Of a stretch of 64,000 nt of DNA, positions 16,168 to 24,840 are shown in pieces. The translations under genes and the position numbers were made by a program. Location of the stretch: assembly GCF_000243235.1 (NCBI RefSeq), contig NZ_JH594606.1:1-64000 (forward strand), read 5' to 3'. How positions within the stretch are numbered: the first letter of the stretch is position 1; each line of letters begins with the position of its first letter. Origin of the DNA: Gillisia limnaea DSM 15749. Lineage in GTDB: Bacteria; Bacteroidota; Bacteroidia; Flavobacteriales; Flavobacteriaceae. The notes under the pieces are model-generated. The model made no database searches, was not told the origin of the DNA, and saw only the letters and a program-made list of their open reading frames with translations.

Positions 16168-18819
16168 ATGGATATAGAAAATCAGGAGAATACCCCGGAA
16201 GAAATTCAGGAGCAACCAAAAGAACAACTTATTCGTGTTACAGGAATGTACAAGGATTGGTTTCTTGATTATGCTTCTTATGTGATCCTGGAAAGGGCAG
16301 TGCCGGCTGTAGAAGATGGGTTTAAACCTGTACAACGCCGTATCATGCACTCCATGAAGGATCTTGATGATGGTCGTTATAACAAAGTTGCAAATATAGT
16401 TGGGCACACCATGCAGTATCATCCTCACGGAGATGCGAGTATTGGTGATGCCATGGTTCAAATTGGTCAAAAAGACCTTTTAATAGATGCTCAGGGAAAC
16501 TGGGGAAATGTGCTTACCGGAGATAGAGCCGCTGCACCACGATATATTGAAGCCAGGCTGTCAAAATTTGCTTTGGAAGTATTATTCAATCAAAAACTTA
16601 CAGATTGGCAACTTTCCTATGATGGGAGAAAAAAAGAACCGGTAAACCTGCCGGTAAGATTTCCATTATTGCTGGCCCAGGGAGCCGAAGGGATTGCCGT
16701 GGGACTTAGCACCCGTATTCTTCCGCATAATTTCAACGAACTTATAGATGCGTCTATAAAACATTTGAAAGGAAAAAAATTCGTGATCTATCCCGATTTT
16801 CCAACTTCCGGAGAGGCGGATATCACCGATTATAATGATGGAAAAAGGGGAGGGAAAGTTCGTATAAGGGCTAAGATCTCGCAATATGACAAAACCACCC
16901 TGGCTATAACCGAAATCCCTTATGGAACAACTACCACCACCCTGATTGAATCTATACTTAAGGCCAATGATAAGGGGAAGATCAAGATCAAGAAAATAGA
17001 GGATAATACCGCAGAAAATGTTGAAATCTTAATCTATCTCCCACCAAACATTTCTCCCGATAAAACCATAGATGCTTTATATGCATTTACCAGTTGTGAG
17101 AATTCCATCTCCCCGCTGGGTTGTGTTATTATTAATAACAAGCCTATTTTTCTTGGTGTAACAGAAATGTTGATGCGTTCTACAGATCATACCCTTGGTT
17201 TACTAAAGGCAGATTTGGAGATAAAACTGGATGAATTTGAAGAACAATGGCATTTCGCTTCCCTGGAACGAATATTCATTGAAAAACGAATTTACCGCGA
17301 TATTGAAGATGAAGAAACCTGGCAGGGAGTGATCCATGCGATTGATGAAGGATTAAAACCGCATGTAAAACATTTAAAACGCGCTATTACTGAAGAAGAT
17401 ATCGTACGATTAACCGAGATTCGAATAAAAAGGATTTCAAAATTTGATATAGATAAAGCCCAGCAAAAAATTGATGCTCTTGAAGATGAAATCGCAAAAG
17501 TAAAGCACCACCTGGAGCATTTAACCGAGTATGCCATCGCATACTTCACCAGATTGAAAAAGGAATATGGCGAAGGAAAAGGGCGTAAAACAGATCTGCG
17601 CCTTTTTGATGATATAGAAGCCACCAAGGTAGCGATGCGAAATACAAAACTTTACGTAAACCGAAAAGAAGGTTTTATAGGTACCTCTCTAAAAAAGGAC
17701 GAATTCGTTACAGATTGTTCGGATATTGATGATATAATTTGCTTTACCGGAGATGGAAAAATGATGGTGACCAAAGTAGATGCAAAAACTTTCGTAGGTA
17801 AGGATATTATTCACGTTGCAGTTTTTAAGAAAAAGGATAAAAGAACCATTTACAACCTTATTTACCGGGATGGCAAAAATGGAGCTTCTTATACGAAACG
17901 TCATGCGGTTACCTCTATAACCCGTGACAGGGAGTATGATATGACACAAGGGAAAAAGGAATCCAGGATCCATTACTTTTCTGCAAACCCAAACGGGGAA
18001 GCAGAAGTGGTTACCGTATACCTGCGTCAGGTGGGCAGCATAAAAAAGTTGAAATTTGAACTGGATTTTGCCGATATGCTCATCAAAGGTCGCAATGTAA
18101 AAGGGAACATAGTTACCAAATATGCAATTAAAAAGATCGAATTAAAAGAGGAAGGGGTCTCTACCCTGAAACCACGAAGAATCTGGTTTGATGAAAGCGT
18201 AAAACGCCTTAATGTAGATGAGCGCGGAGAATTGCTTGGAGAGTTTCGTGGAGAAGACAGACTTTTAATAATTACTCAGGATGCTGTGGTAAAAACCATT
18301 AAACCTGAATTAACTACACGATTTGACGAGGAAATAATTATCCTCGAGAAATGGATTCCAAAAAAGCCAATCTCGGCAATCTATTGGGAAGCAGAAAAAG
18401 AACGCTATTATGTTAAACGTTTTCTTATAGAGAATCCGGATAAGGAAGAGAATTTCATTGGCGATCACGAAAAATCCTTTCTGGAACTTGTTTCTACAGA
18501 TTATATCCCCAGGGTAGAACTTGTTTTTAACAAATTGAAAGGGAAAGAGCAGCGGACTAATGAAGAGGTTAATGTTGAAGAATTCATTTCGGTTAAAGGC
18601 ATTAAGGCTCTTGGAAATCAATTAACTGCAGAAAAATTAAAACAATTAAACCTGCTGGATCCTATCCCGTTTACACCTGAAGAGATTGCGACAGAAGACA
18701 TCGAGGTTAATGATGAGGAAACCTTAGAGGATGAAAGCGGAACAGTGGATCATATAGGTGAAATTAAAGGTAGGAAACCTAAAAATGATGATAGCCAAAT
18801 TAACTTATTTGATGAATGA
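16168..18819 (+). CDS. parC: DNA topoisomerase IV subunit A
   Basis: DNA-breakage subunit partnering with ParE, 883 aa. The N-terminal winged-helix and catalytic region has YHPHGDASIGDAMV (about 91-104) and the active-site tyrosine in PRYIEARLSKF (near 130). A coiled-coil region follows at about 430-470. The C-terminal domain is divergent and charged, ending in an acidic tail. The conserved GyrA-box of gyrase (QRRGGKG) is not seen, which fits a decatenase rather than a gyrase. The start is set by the preceding TAA, and the stop overlaps mscL by 4 bp. Third gene of a parE-orf-parC-mscL operon. Confidence 0.92.
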   Translation: MDIENQENTPEEIQEQPKEQLIRVTGMYKDWFLDYASYVILERAVPAVEDGFKPVQRRIMHSMKDLDDGRYNKVANIVGHTMQYHPHGDASIGDAMVQIGQKDLLIDAQGNWGNVLTGDRAAAPRYIEARLSKFALEVLFNQKLTDWQLSYDGRKKEPVNLPVRFPLLLAQGAEGIAVGLSTRILPHNFNELIDASIKHLKGKKFVIYPDFPTSGEADITDYNDGKRGGKVRIRAKISQYDKTTLAITEIPYGTTTTTLIESILKANDKGKIKIKKIEDNTAENVEILIYLPPNISPDKTIDALYAFTSCENSISPLGCVIINNKPIFLGVTEMLMRSTDHTLGLLKADLEIKLDEFEEQWHFASLERIFIEKRIYRDIEDEETWQGVIHAIDEGLKPHVKHLKRAITEEDIVRLTEIRIKRISKFDIDKAQQKIDALEDEIAKVKHHLEHLTEYAIAYFTRLKKEYGEGKGRKTDLRLFDDIEATKVAMRNTKLYVNRKEGFIGTSLKKDEFVTDCSDIDDIICFTGDGKMMVTKVDAKTFVGKDIIHVAVFKKKDKRTIYNLIYRDGKNGASYTKRHAVTSITRDREYDMTQGKKESRIHYFSANPNGEAEVVTVYLRQVGSIKKLKFELDFADMLIKGRNVKGNIVTKYAIKKIELKEEGVSTLKPRRIWFDESVKRLNVDERGELLGEFRGEDRLLIITQDAVVKTIKPELTTRFDEEIIILEKWIPKKPISAIYWEAEKERYYVKRFLIENPDKEENFIGDHEKSFLELVSTDYIPRVELVFNKLKGKEQRTNEEVNVEEFISVKGIKALGNQLTAEKLKQLNLLDPIPFTPEEIATEDIEVNDEETLEDESGTVDHIGEIKGRKPKNDDSQINLFDE

Positions 18820-19274
18820 TGGGTATTCTAAAGGAATTTAAGGAATTTGCCATTAAAGGCAATATGATTGATATGGCGGTAGGTATTATTATTGGTACCG
18901 CCTTTAATAAAGTCATAGATGTTCTCGTGAAACAGGTGGTTTTGCCTCCATTATCACTTTTAACGGAAGGAGTCAATTTTGCCGACAGGAAGATCATTCT
19001 TAGAGAAGGACTTGTGTCTGCAAGCGATAGTATGGCTGAAATTCAGGAAATTTCTATAGGCTATGGAGCTTTTGTGGAAGCGATGCTCGATTTTCTTATA
19101 GTCGGGTTTACGATATTTATGGTCGTCAAATTTATGAACCGGTTTAGAAGGAAATCCCAGGATCCTAAAAACAAAACCGTTGAAACCCCTAAGGATATTC
19201 AGTTGCTTTCAGATCTCACCGAACTTATTCAGGAGCAAAATGAATTGCTTCGAAAAGGAAGCGCTAACCCTTAG
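18816..19274 (+). CDS. mscL: Large-conductance mechanosensitive channel
   Basis: Inner-membrane channel that opens under hypo-osmotic stress. The 152 aa have the N-terminal amphipathic segment and TM1 (EFKEFAIKGNMIDMAVGIIIGTAFNKVI, described here as residues about 7-34), a periplasmic loop (about 45-80), TM2 (about 87-110, FVEAMLDFLIVGFTIFMVV) and a charged C-terminal bundle. The start offers ATGATG; either Met works. Translationally coupled to parC by an ATGA overlap. Its stop overlaps the convergent lipoprotein gene by 4 bp. Confidence 0.95.
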   Translation: MMGILKEFKEFAIKGNMIDMAVGIIIGTAFNKVIDVLVKQVVLPPLSLLTEGVNFADRKIILREGLVSASDSMAEIQEISIGYGAFVEAMLDFLIVGFTIFMVVKFMNRFRRKSQDPKNKTVETPKDIQLLSDLTELIQEQNELLRKGSANP

Positions 19275-19645
19275 TCAATTTTAGTGACAGAGCCTTTTTG
19301 CTTTTTAGTTTGCCCCACCAATCCGTATTCAAAGGTATAAGAGTTCCTGTCTGTAGTAAGGATTTTTATATGCAATGGTTTTTCCTCTGCCATATTCTTC
19401 GGATTCAAATTCTTTACGATATACTCGCAGTCGTTGATCCATCGCACCGAGGAGGTATCTGTTTTCCCCTGAAATCGATCAATTTCTATAGAATCATTCC
19501 GCACAAAAGTAGAAGTTACAAGCTCTCCGTTTAAATAAGACTCAAATTGGAAGCTTCCGGTTTTAAACTGAACACAATCTCTTTGAGGGGAATAACAGGC
19601 TGTAAATAGAAGCAGGATGGGAATTAAAAGCACTATTTTTTTCAT
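19271..19645 (-). CDS. Small lipoprotein, unknown function
   Basis: Start placed at 19645, where MKKIVLLIPILLLFTAC gives a standard lipoprotein signal with the lipobox ending at Cys; the longer frame back to 19711 adds an unlikely basic leader. Mature part about 107 aa, predicted mostly beta, with no motif I recognise. Families like this beside parC in flavobacteria are often mislabelled topoisomerase; nothing in the sequence supports that. Probably exported and lipid-anchored. The 3' end overlaps that of mscL. Confidence 0.8.
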   Translation of the reverse strand: MKKIVLLIPILLLFTACYSPQRDCVQFKTGSFQFESYLNGELVTSTFVRNDSIEIDRFQGKTDTSSVRWINDCEYIVKNLNPKNMAEEKPLHIKILTTDRNSYTFEYGLVGQTKKQKGSVTKID

Positions 19646-19778
19646 TGTAGAATTCTTGTCGCGTTTTATGAACTTCCTTTGTCTAAAAGAAGTAATTCGT
19701 GTGCAATTCAAATAAATGATACGGAATCATTTTCTCACGTATCTCACACTGCAAATAACGGTATTTTAAGGTTGAAAT

Positions 19779-20198
19779 TCAATTTTCAAAGGCCTCAAAA
19801 GTCCCATCCTGGTAAAAAATCACGATTTTCCTGATCTTTCTTTCTGCTGAAGATTTTTCCAGGTTTTCAGAAACTAACGCTTTGGCAGGAAGATCCCTCG
19901 AAACTGGCTGCGCCGGAGAATCTGAAGATGCCTGTTTCATTTGTTTTTCAGGATATGGGGTGCTCCCGGTTGTATTTGGGAAAGAGCCTTTCCCGTTTAA
20001 CAACCAATACAGTTCCACTTCCGGATAGGTTTGAACCACTTTTAACACAAAATCCAGGCTTGGTTTATTTCTTCCGGAGAGAATATGGGAGATGGAAGAG
20101 CGCCCAACATCAATCGCATCTGAAAAAGCAGCAGCAGAGAGGTCGTGGTATTCTAGAATTTTTTGCAGTCTTTTGGAGAAATCATCGCTGTTTACCAT
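19779..20198 (-). CDS. XRE-family transcriptional regulator
   Basis: DNA-binding repressor-like protein of 139 aa. An N-terminal lambda-repressor-type HTH lies at about 8-68, with recognition helix region GRSSISHILSGRNKPSLDF. A Ser/Pro/Gln-rich linker and a short beta-like C-terminus (RKIRKIVIFYQDGTFEAFEN) follow. No peptidase or sensor domain is present. It is divergent from the M14 peptidase gene, and the shared spacer holds five TTTAC-n4-GTAAA-type dyads, one over its own -7 box; autoregulation is therefore likely. Confidence 0.88.
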   Translation of the reverse strand: MVNSDDFSKRLQKILEYHDLSAAAFSDAIDVGRSSISHILSGRNKPSLDFVLKVVQTYPEVELYWLLNGKGSFPNTTGSTPYPEKQMKQASSDSPAQPVSRDLPAKALVSENLEKSSAERKIRKIVIFYQDGTFEAFEN

Positions 20199-20225
20199 TG
20201 TGAATTTACTTTAATTAAAAGTGCG

Positions 20226-20274
20226 TTTACAAATGTAACCAATAGAATTAAACTAAGCAAATTACATTTGTAAA
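20226..20274. promoter_or_regulatory. Operator dyads near the XRE gene
   Basis: Two dyads, TTTACAAATGTAA (20226-20238) and TTACATTTGTAAA (20262-20274). The first contains CAAATGTA (20230-20237), which is a TACATTTG -7 box on the minus strand, 32 bp before the XRE start. Binding there would block transcription of the regulator's own gene. Confidence 0.6.
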
Positions 20275-20403
20275 TTGCTGTAATAGACCCAAATAAAAGC
20301 TTTAATCAAAATACTTTAAAAGCTTAAAATACAATATTTTATATACTATTTAATAGCTTCATGGAAATTTTCCGACAAAGTCTAAGTTGAATTGGGGTTT
20401 TGT

Positions 20404-20477
20404 GTTTACTGATGTAAACAATTCCATCACTTAATCAGGTTTACAAATGTGAATATTTGATTATTTACTTTTGTAAA
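20404..20477. promoter_or_regulatory. Operator dyads and -7 box before the M14 peptidase gene
   Basis: Three more dyads: GTTTACTGATGTAAAC (20404-20419), TTTACAAATGTGA (20440-20452, degenerate) and TTTACTTTTGTAAA (20464-20477). The last contains the plus-strand -7 box TACTTTTG (20466-20473). The start codon is at 20479, so transcription would start at or just before the ATG, giving an almost leaderless mRNA. Confidence 0.6.
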
Positions 20478-20478
20478 C

Positions 20479-21657
20479 ATGGAAAATAAAAATTCGGCTT
20501 ATAAAACGATGCTTCAGTTATATCCTTTGGTAAAAGTTGGGGAGGTTAAAGGGAGATATCTTACCTATTCTCATATCGATAAAATTCTAGAAAATCTTGG
20601 CGGCAAATTTCAGCTTAAAAAGATTGGAGAATCTACCTTGGGGGTGCCTGTTGATAAACTCACTTTAGGAAGTGGAAAGATTAGGATCCTGGCCTGGTCA
20701 CAAATGCACGGAAATGAATCTACCACAACCAAAGCTGTTATAGATGTACTAAATGCATTTTATACTCACGAAGACAATCCTGTTTTAATGCAAATCCTGG
20801 CGAATTGTACTATTTGCATCATCCCAATGTTAAATCCGGATGGAGCCACTGCATATACCCGCGTAAACGCGCGTAATGTAGATTTAAATAGAGATGCAAA
20901 GGACCTCAAAGAAAAAGAAAGCAGGTTATTGCGATTGGTTTTCGATAATTTTGAGCCAGATTTTTGTTTTAATCTGCACGATCAACGTACTATATTTAGT
21001 GCGGGAAATACACCTAATCCCGCCAGCATATCATTTCTTACACCTGCAATGGACCCTGAAAGGAGCGTAACTCCATCCCGAATAAAATCCATGCAGGTAA
21101 TTGCTGCAATAGCAGAGGAGCTTAATACAAATTTGAATGGCCAAATTGGTCGATATGATGATTCCTTCAATATAAACTGTACCGGCGATAGTTTTCAAAG
21201 CCGGGGAGTGCCCACGATTCTCTTTGAGGCGGGACATTTTCCAATGGATTATGAGCGCGAAAAAATCCGGGAATATATGGCGGCAGCTATTTTAACCGGA
21301 TTATATGCTATTGCATCTGGATCCTATAAAAAAATGGATTTTCTGCGGTATTTTGACATTCCGGAAAATGAGAAACTGTTTTATGATGTTATTTTAAGGG
21401 ATGTTTTATTTAAATCGGAATTAGTGGATGTTGCTATTCAGTTTAAAGAAGTGCTGTCTAACAATGCCATTGAATTTTTACCGGTTATTGAGAAAATATG
21501 TCCAAAGCTGGCTTTTCATGGCCACCGCGAAATACAATGCTATAATTCCGCTATACGATTGGGGGATAATCAGGAACTTTCCGAAAACGTTATAGTTAAT
21601 AAAATCTATGTAAATAATGAAGTTTTCACGATTAATTATGAAAATAGTTATAAATAA
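20479..21657 (+). CDS. M14-family zinc carboxypeptidase
   Basis: Metallopeptidase-fold protein of 392 aa. The zinc site is visible: MHGNES (HxxE, about 76-79) and the third ligand in NLHDQ (about 165). The catalytic Glu lies in ILFEAGHFP (about 252-258), and the substrate-side motif NPDGATAYTRVNARNVDLNRDA near 118-140 is typical. No signal peptide, so it is probably cytoplasmic. The C-terminal 100 residues carry no motif I know. The start is the first ATG, placed immediately after the operator and -7 box. Shares its control region with the divergent XRE gene. Confidence 0.88.
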   Translation: MENKNSAYKTMLQLYPLVKVGEVKGRYLTYSHIDKILENLGGKFQLKKIGESTLGVPVDKLTLGSGKIRILAWSQMHGNESTTTKAVIDVLNAFYTHEDNPVLMQILANCTICIIPMLNPDGATAYTRVNARNVDLNRDAKDLKEKESRLLRLVFDNFEPDFCFNLHDQRTIFSAGNTPNPASISFLTPAMDPERSVTPSRIKSMQVIAAIAEELNTNLNGQIGRYDDSFNINCTGDSFQSRGVPTILFEAGHFPMDYEREKIREYMAAAILTGLYAIASGSYKKMDFLRYFDIPENEKLFYDVILRDVLFKSELVDVAIQFKEVLSNNAIEFLPVIEKICPKLAFHGHREIQCYNSAIRLGDNQELSENVIVNKIYVNNEVFTINYENSYK

Positions 21658-21682
21658 TTGTCAATTATTTAATTAGATGTAT

Positions 21683-21708
21683 TAATTTTGTCTTTTTAAT
21701 TAAAGACA
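21683..21708 (+). promoter_or_regulatory. -7 box and dyad upstream of the Lrp-type gene
   Basis: TAATTTTG (21683-21690) matches TAnnTTTG. It is directly followed by a 7-bp dyad, TGTCTTT (21689-21695) / AAAGACA (21702-21708), ending 8 bp before the ATG at 21717. The dyad is placed where an autoregulatory Lrp protein would act. Confidence 0.5.
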
Positions 21709-21716
21709 TTAAGATT

Positions 21717-22196
21717 ATGGCAAAGTATAAACTAGATGAAACAGATCATCAAATTCTTGATATGCTCATCGAGAATACCCGGACTCCATTTACCGATATC
21801 GCTAAAAAATTAAATATTTCTGCCGGAACGGTGCATGTTAGGGTGAAAAAGATGGAAGAGGCTCAAATAATTTTAGGCTCAACCTTAACCCTTAATTATG
21901 AAAAGTTGGGATATGCTTTTATTGCATACGTAGGAATTTTTCTTAAAAATACTTCTCAGACAAAATTTGTATTAGAACGCATAAATGATATTCCTTATGT
22001 TACTGTAGCACACGTCACTACTGGCAAATTTAATGTTTTCTGTAAAATACGTGCCCGTGACACTCAACATGCAAAGGAAATAATTTTTCAATTGGATGAT
22101 ATTGAAGGCGTTTACAGGACAGAGACTATGATCTCTCTTGAGGAAAGCATGAACGATAAAAAGCGATTGATGCATTCTATCTTTAAAAACCTCTAG
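21717..22196 (+). CDS. Lrp/AsnC-family transcriptional regulator
   Basis: Feast/famine regulator of 159 aa. An N-terminal winged HTH spans about 5-55 (DETDHQILDMLIENTRTPFTDIAKKLNISAGTVHVR, cited by region), followed by the RAM ligand/oligomer domain (about 68-150) with THVTTGKFNVFCKIR-like strands. The effector, usually an amino acid, is unknown. Has its own promoter and terminator, and a dyad between -7 box and ATG suggests self-control. Confidence 0.92.
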   Translation: MAKYKLDETDHQILDMLIENTRTPFTDIAKKLNISAGTVHVRVKKMEEAQIILGSTLTLNYEKLGYAFIAYVGIFLKNTSQTKFVLERINDIPYVTVAHVTTGKFNVFCKIRARDTQHAKEIIFQLDDIEGVYRTETMISLEESMNDKKRLMHSIFKNL

Positions 22197-22220
22197 GTTT
22201 TTATTAAATTTATACTAAAA

Positions 22221-22257
22221 CCCCTTTAAAACAGCGTGTTTAAAGGGGTTTTTTTTA
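22221..22257 (+). terminator. Terminator after the Lrp-type gene
   Basis: A perfect 10-bp stem, CCCCTTTAAA / TTTAAAGGGG (22221-22230, 22239-22248), followed by a T-run. Confidence 0.85.
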
Positions 22258-22351
22258 TCTTGTCAAAAGACCCAATTAGTCAAATAAATCAATTTTTTAG
22301 ATGAAATATCCATTATAAAATTTTCTAACACAGAATGTTTATTTGGATGTT

Positions 22352-22373
22352 ACTCCTGATAGCTACCGGGGGT
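22352..22373. repeat. Short palindromic repeat, degenerate copy
   Basis: ACTCCTGATAGCTACCGG followed by GGGT. It resembles the better palindrome at 31647-31668. Both lie in intergenic DNA. Confidence 0.4.
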
Positions 22374-22401
22374 ACGCTAAAACAATAAATAAAAAAAACA
22401 G

Positions 22402-22920
22402 ATGAAAATCAACGAGTTGAAAAAAAGCGACTATCCGGAATATTATCAGCAATATACAAGTCTTCTCCCGGACCTTGAGTTAATGGAATTGTTGCAATCG
22501 CAAAAAGAAACCATGGTGAGTTTATTTAATTCTACAGAAGATTTGGATCTTCATTTTACTTATGCAGAGGGTAAATGGACCATTGCAGAGGTGCTTCAAC
22601 ACATGCTGGATACAGAAAGGATTTTTCAATATCGTGCACTTTGTATTTCCAGAAAAGATCTGGCATCCTTGCCGGGATTTGACCAAGATAAGTATGTTTC
22701 TGTTTCAAAAGGCAACGAAAGGAGTTTGTCCGGGTTTATTGATGAATATAAAGCGGTTAGGGATTCAACAATTTTCATGTTTAAAAGTTTTTCTGAAGAA
22801 ATGATGAAATCCGTTGGTCTCTCAAATGGCCAGGATTTAAGTACTGCTGCTGCGGGATTTATTATTGCAGGTCACGAGAAACATCATTTAAAATTATTCA
22901 ATTTGAAGTATAAATTATGA
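22402..22920 (+). CDS. DinB-family protein
   Basis: Four-helix-bundle metal-binding protein of the DinB/YfiT-like superfamily, 172 aa. Candidate metal ligands: H in WTIAEVLQHMLDTER (about 67) and the HEKHH cluster near the C-terminus (GHEKHHLKLFN). Such proteins include thiol-dependent transferases, but the substrate here is unknown. Overlaps the following BrkB-like gene by 4 bp (ATGA), so the two are co-translated. Confidence 0.85.
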   Translation: MKINELKKSDYPEYYQQYTSLLPDLELMELLQSQKETMVSLFNSTEDLDLHFTYAEGKWTIAEVLQHMLDTERIFQYRALCISRKDLASLPGFDQDKYVSVSKGNERSLSGFIDEYKAVRDSTIFMFKSFSEEMMKSVGLSNGQDLSTAAAGFIIAGHEKHHLKLFNLKYKL

Positions 22921-23912
22921 ATCGTTTAAAAACATTTTTTAAGCTTCTTAAAAGAACCTATAGCAGTTGGATAAGCAATGATCCCTGGGCGGAAAGTGCG
23001 ATTATAGCTTATTATACTATTTTTTCCCTGCCATCTCTTTTGATTATTGTTGTTTCCATTGCCGGATATTTTTTTGGAAGAGACGCGGTTCAGGGTAGAA
23101 TTAATAACCAGATAAGTGGCTTTATAGGCAATGATGCAGCTTTAGCTATAGAAAAGATGATTAGCAGTGCTGCCGTCACCGAAAACTCAATCTGGGCAAT
23201 TGTTTTTGGGGTTTCCATTCTTTTATTTGGTGCTACCGGAGTGTTTTTCAGGTTAAAAATCGCAATGAATAACATTTGGAATGTCGTTTCCAGAAAGGAA
23301 AATTTCACGAGGATGATCATGGACCGGCTCATATCCTTCGGGATGATCCTGGTGATAGGATTTCTATTATTGCTTTCTTTGTTGGTGTCTGCCCTGGTTA
23401 AAATAATGGGAGATTATATAGAAGAAATTGCTCCTGTTATTACTGCGGTAGGGCTTGAGATCATTAATTATGCACTCTCTTTTATCTTTATTACCTTTCT
23501 GTTTGGAGCTATTTTTAAGTTATTGCCCGATATTATAATAAAATGGAAAATAACGCTTTACGGAGCTGCTTTAACAACCGTTTTGTTCCTGATAGGCGAA
23601 TTTTTGATCGGTTTTTATTTTGGGCAAAGTAATCCGGGATCGGTATATGGAGGGGCTTCTTCCATAATCCTCATTTTGCTTTGGGTGAATTACACCTGCT
23701 TGATCCTGTTTTTTGGTGCCGAATTTACCGTGCAGTACGCTCTTCATAAAAATGAAACTATAAGGCCTAACCGGTATAGTCAGCCGGCTATTTACAGGGA
23801 ACTCGAAAAGCTTAACAATAAAAGGGTGAAACTTCCTGGTGATCAAAAGATTTTAAATAAATTAAGAGAGAGTCTTGGTGATATTAAAGATCAACCAGAT
23901 TCTAAGGTTTAG
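22917..23912 (+). CDS. YihY/BrkB-family membrane protein
   Basis: Inner-membrane protein of 331 aa with six hydrophobic segments at about 28-50, 92-110, 138-162, 178-202, 212-236 and 246-270. The family hallmark YTIFSLPSLLI (about 31-41) and the end motif WVNYTCLILFFGAEFT are visible. It is often mis-annotated as ribonuclease BN; no nuclease motif is present. Function is uncertain, possibly transport. Coupled to the DinB-like gene. Confidence 0.9.
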   Translation: MNRLKTFFKLLKRTYSSWISNDPWAESAIIAYYTIFSLPSLLIIVVSIAGYFFGRDAVQGRINNQISGFIGNDAALAIEKMISSAAVTENSIWAIVFGVSILLFGATGVFFRLKIAMNNIWNVVSRKENFTRMIMDRLISFGMILVIGFLLLLSLLVSALVKIMGDYIEEIAPVITAVGLEIINYALSFIFITFLFGAIFKLLPDIIIKWKITLYGAALTTVLFLIGEFLIGFYFGQSNPGSVYGGASSIILILLWVNYTCLILFFGAEFTVQYALHKNETIRPNRYSQPAIYRELEKLNNKRVKLPGDQKILNKLRESLGDIKDQPDSKV

Positions 23913-24020
23913 CAAAGCTTTAACGATCTCTTCCAAAACTTTACAACCTTCTTAATAGCATTTTTTTCCGTTTTCCATTACTTTTAAATAAGTAAAATAT
24001 TTAATTAAAGAAGAATTATT

Positions 24021-24569
24021 ATGACGAAGAGAATTGCCATTTTGGCTACAGATGGATTTGAAGAAATAGAATTGACCTCTCCTAAAGAGGCTATGGAGAA
24101 GGAGGGATTTCAGGTGGATATAATTAGTACGAAACCTGGAAAAATTAAAGCCTGGGATAAAACAGACTGGTCCAAAGAGTATGAAGTGAATTACACATTA
24201 GATCAGGTAAAACCAAGCGATTATAATGCGTTAATGCTACCCGGAGGAGTATTAAATCCAGATAAATTGAGACGCAGTGAAAAAGCGCTTGAATTTGTAC
24301 GTGAATTTTTTAAACAACACAAACCTGTGGCTGCAATTTGTCATGCGCCCTGGATCTTGATAGATGCCGAGGTTGTTAAAGGCAGAAAAATGACTTCCTT
24401 TTCTTCCCTTAGGAAAGATCTTGAAAATGCAGGCGCAAATTGGGTAGACCAGGAAGTAGTGGTGGATGAAGGGTTCATTACCAGCCGAAATCCGGATGAT
24501 CTACCAGCTTTTAATGCAAAATTAATAGAGGAAATAAAAGAAGGTAAGCACGAAGATCAACACGCTTAA
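24021..24569 (+). CDS. DJ-1/PfpI-family protein
   Basis: Class I glutamine amidotransferase-like fold, 182 aa, closest in appearance to YraA/PfpI-type stress proteins. The nucleophile elbow AICHAPW carries the Cys and an adjacent His; an acidic partner residue lies in the N-terminal TDGFEEIE. It may act as a deglycase, protease or chaperone-like stress protein; the sequence alone cannot decide. Monocistronic with its own terminator. Confidence 0.88.
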   Translation: MTKRIAILATDGFEEIELTSPKEAMEKEGFQVDIISTKPGKIKAWDKTDWSKEYEVNYTLDQVKPSDYNALMLPGGVLNPDKLRRSEKALEFVREFFKQHKPVAAICHAPWILIDAEVVKGRKMTSFSSLRKDLENAGANWVDQEVVVDEGFITSRNPDDLPAFNAKLIEEIKEGKHEDQHA

Positions 24570-24590
24570 GTCTTTTAAAACGACAAAAAA

Positions 24591-24626
24591 AAACCGTTTG
24601 AAAATATATTCAGACGGTTTTTTTTG
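24591..24626 (+). terminator. Terminator after the DJ-1/PfpI gene
   Basis: Arms AAACCGTTTGA (24591-24601) and TCAGACGGTTT (24610-24620) with one wobble, followed by a T-run. The A-run at 24584-24591 would also allow function in the reverse direction. Confidence 0.8.
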
Positions 24627-24840
24627 TTTTTTCCCTACGATTAATTCTAATAGTACCGGTATAGAATAGTGCTGAAAATGCTTTTTAGAGAAGCTCCGGA
24701 GAATATAGAAATTTTTGGTTAATCCCATCAATGGATTTAATTCCCAGATGCCCACCCGTAGCGTTCTGTCCCGGTTTTATCAAGATTTTGAATCTATCTC
24801 TAATGTTCACGAACCACGAGCCTTCTCCGATGTAATTGAT

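Noticed and set aside
19646-19711. Longer start for the small lipoprotein
   Set aside because: It would bury the lipoprotein signal peptide behind 22 basic residues.
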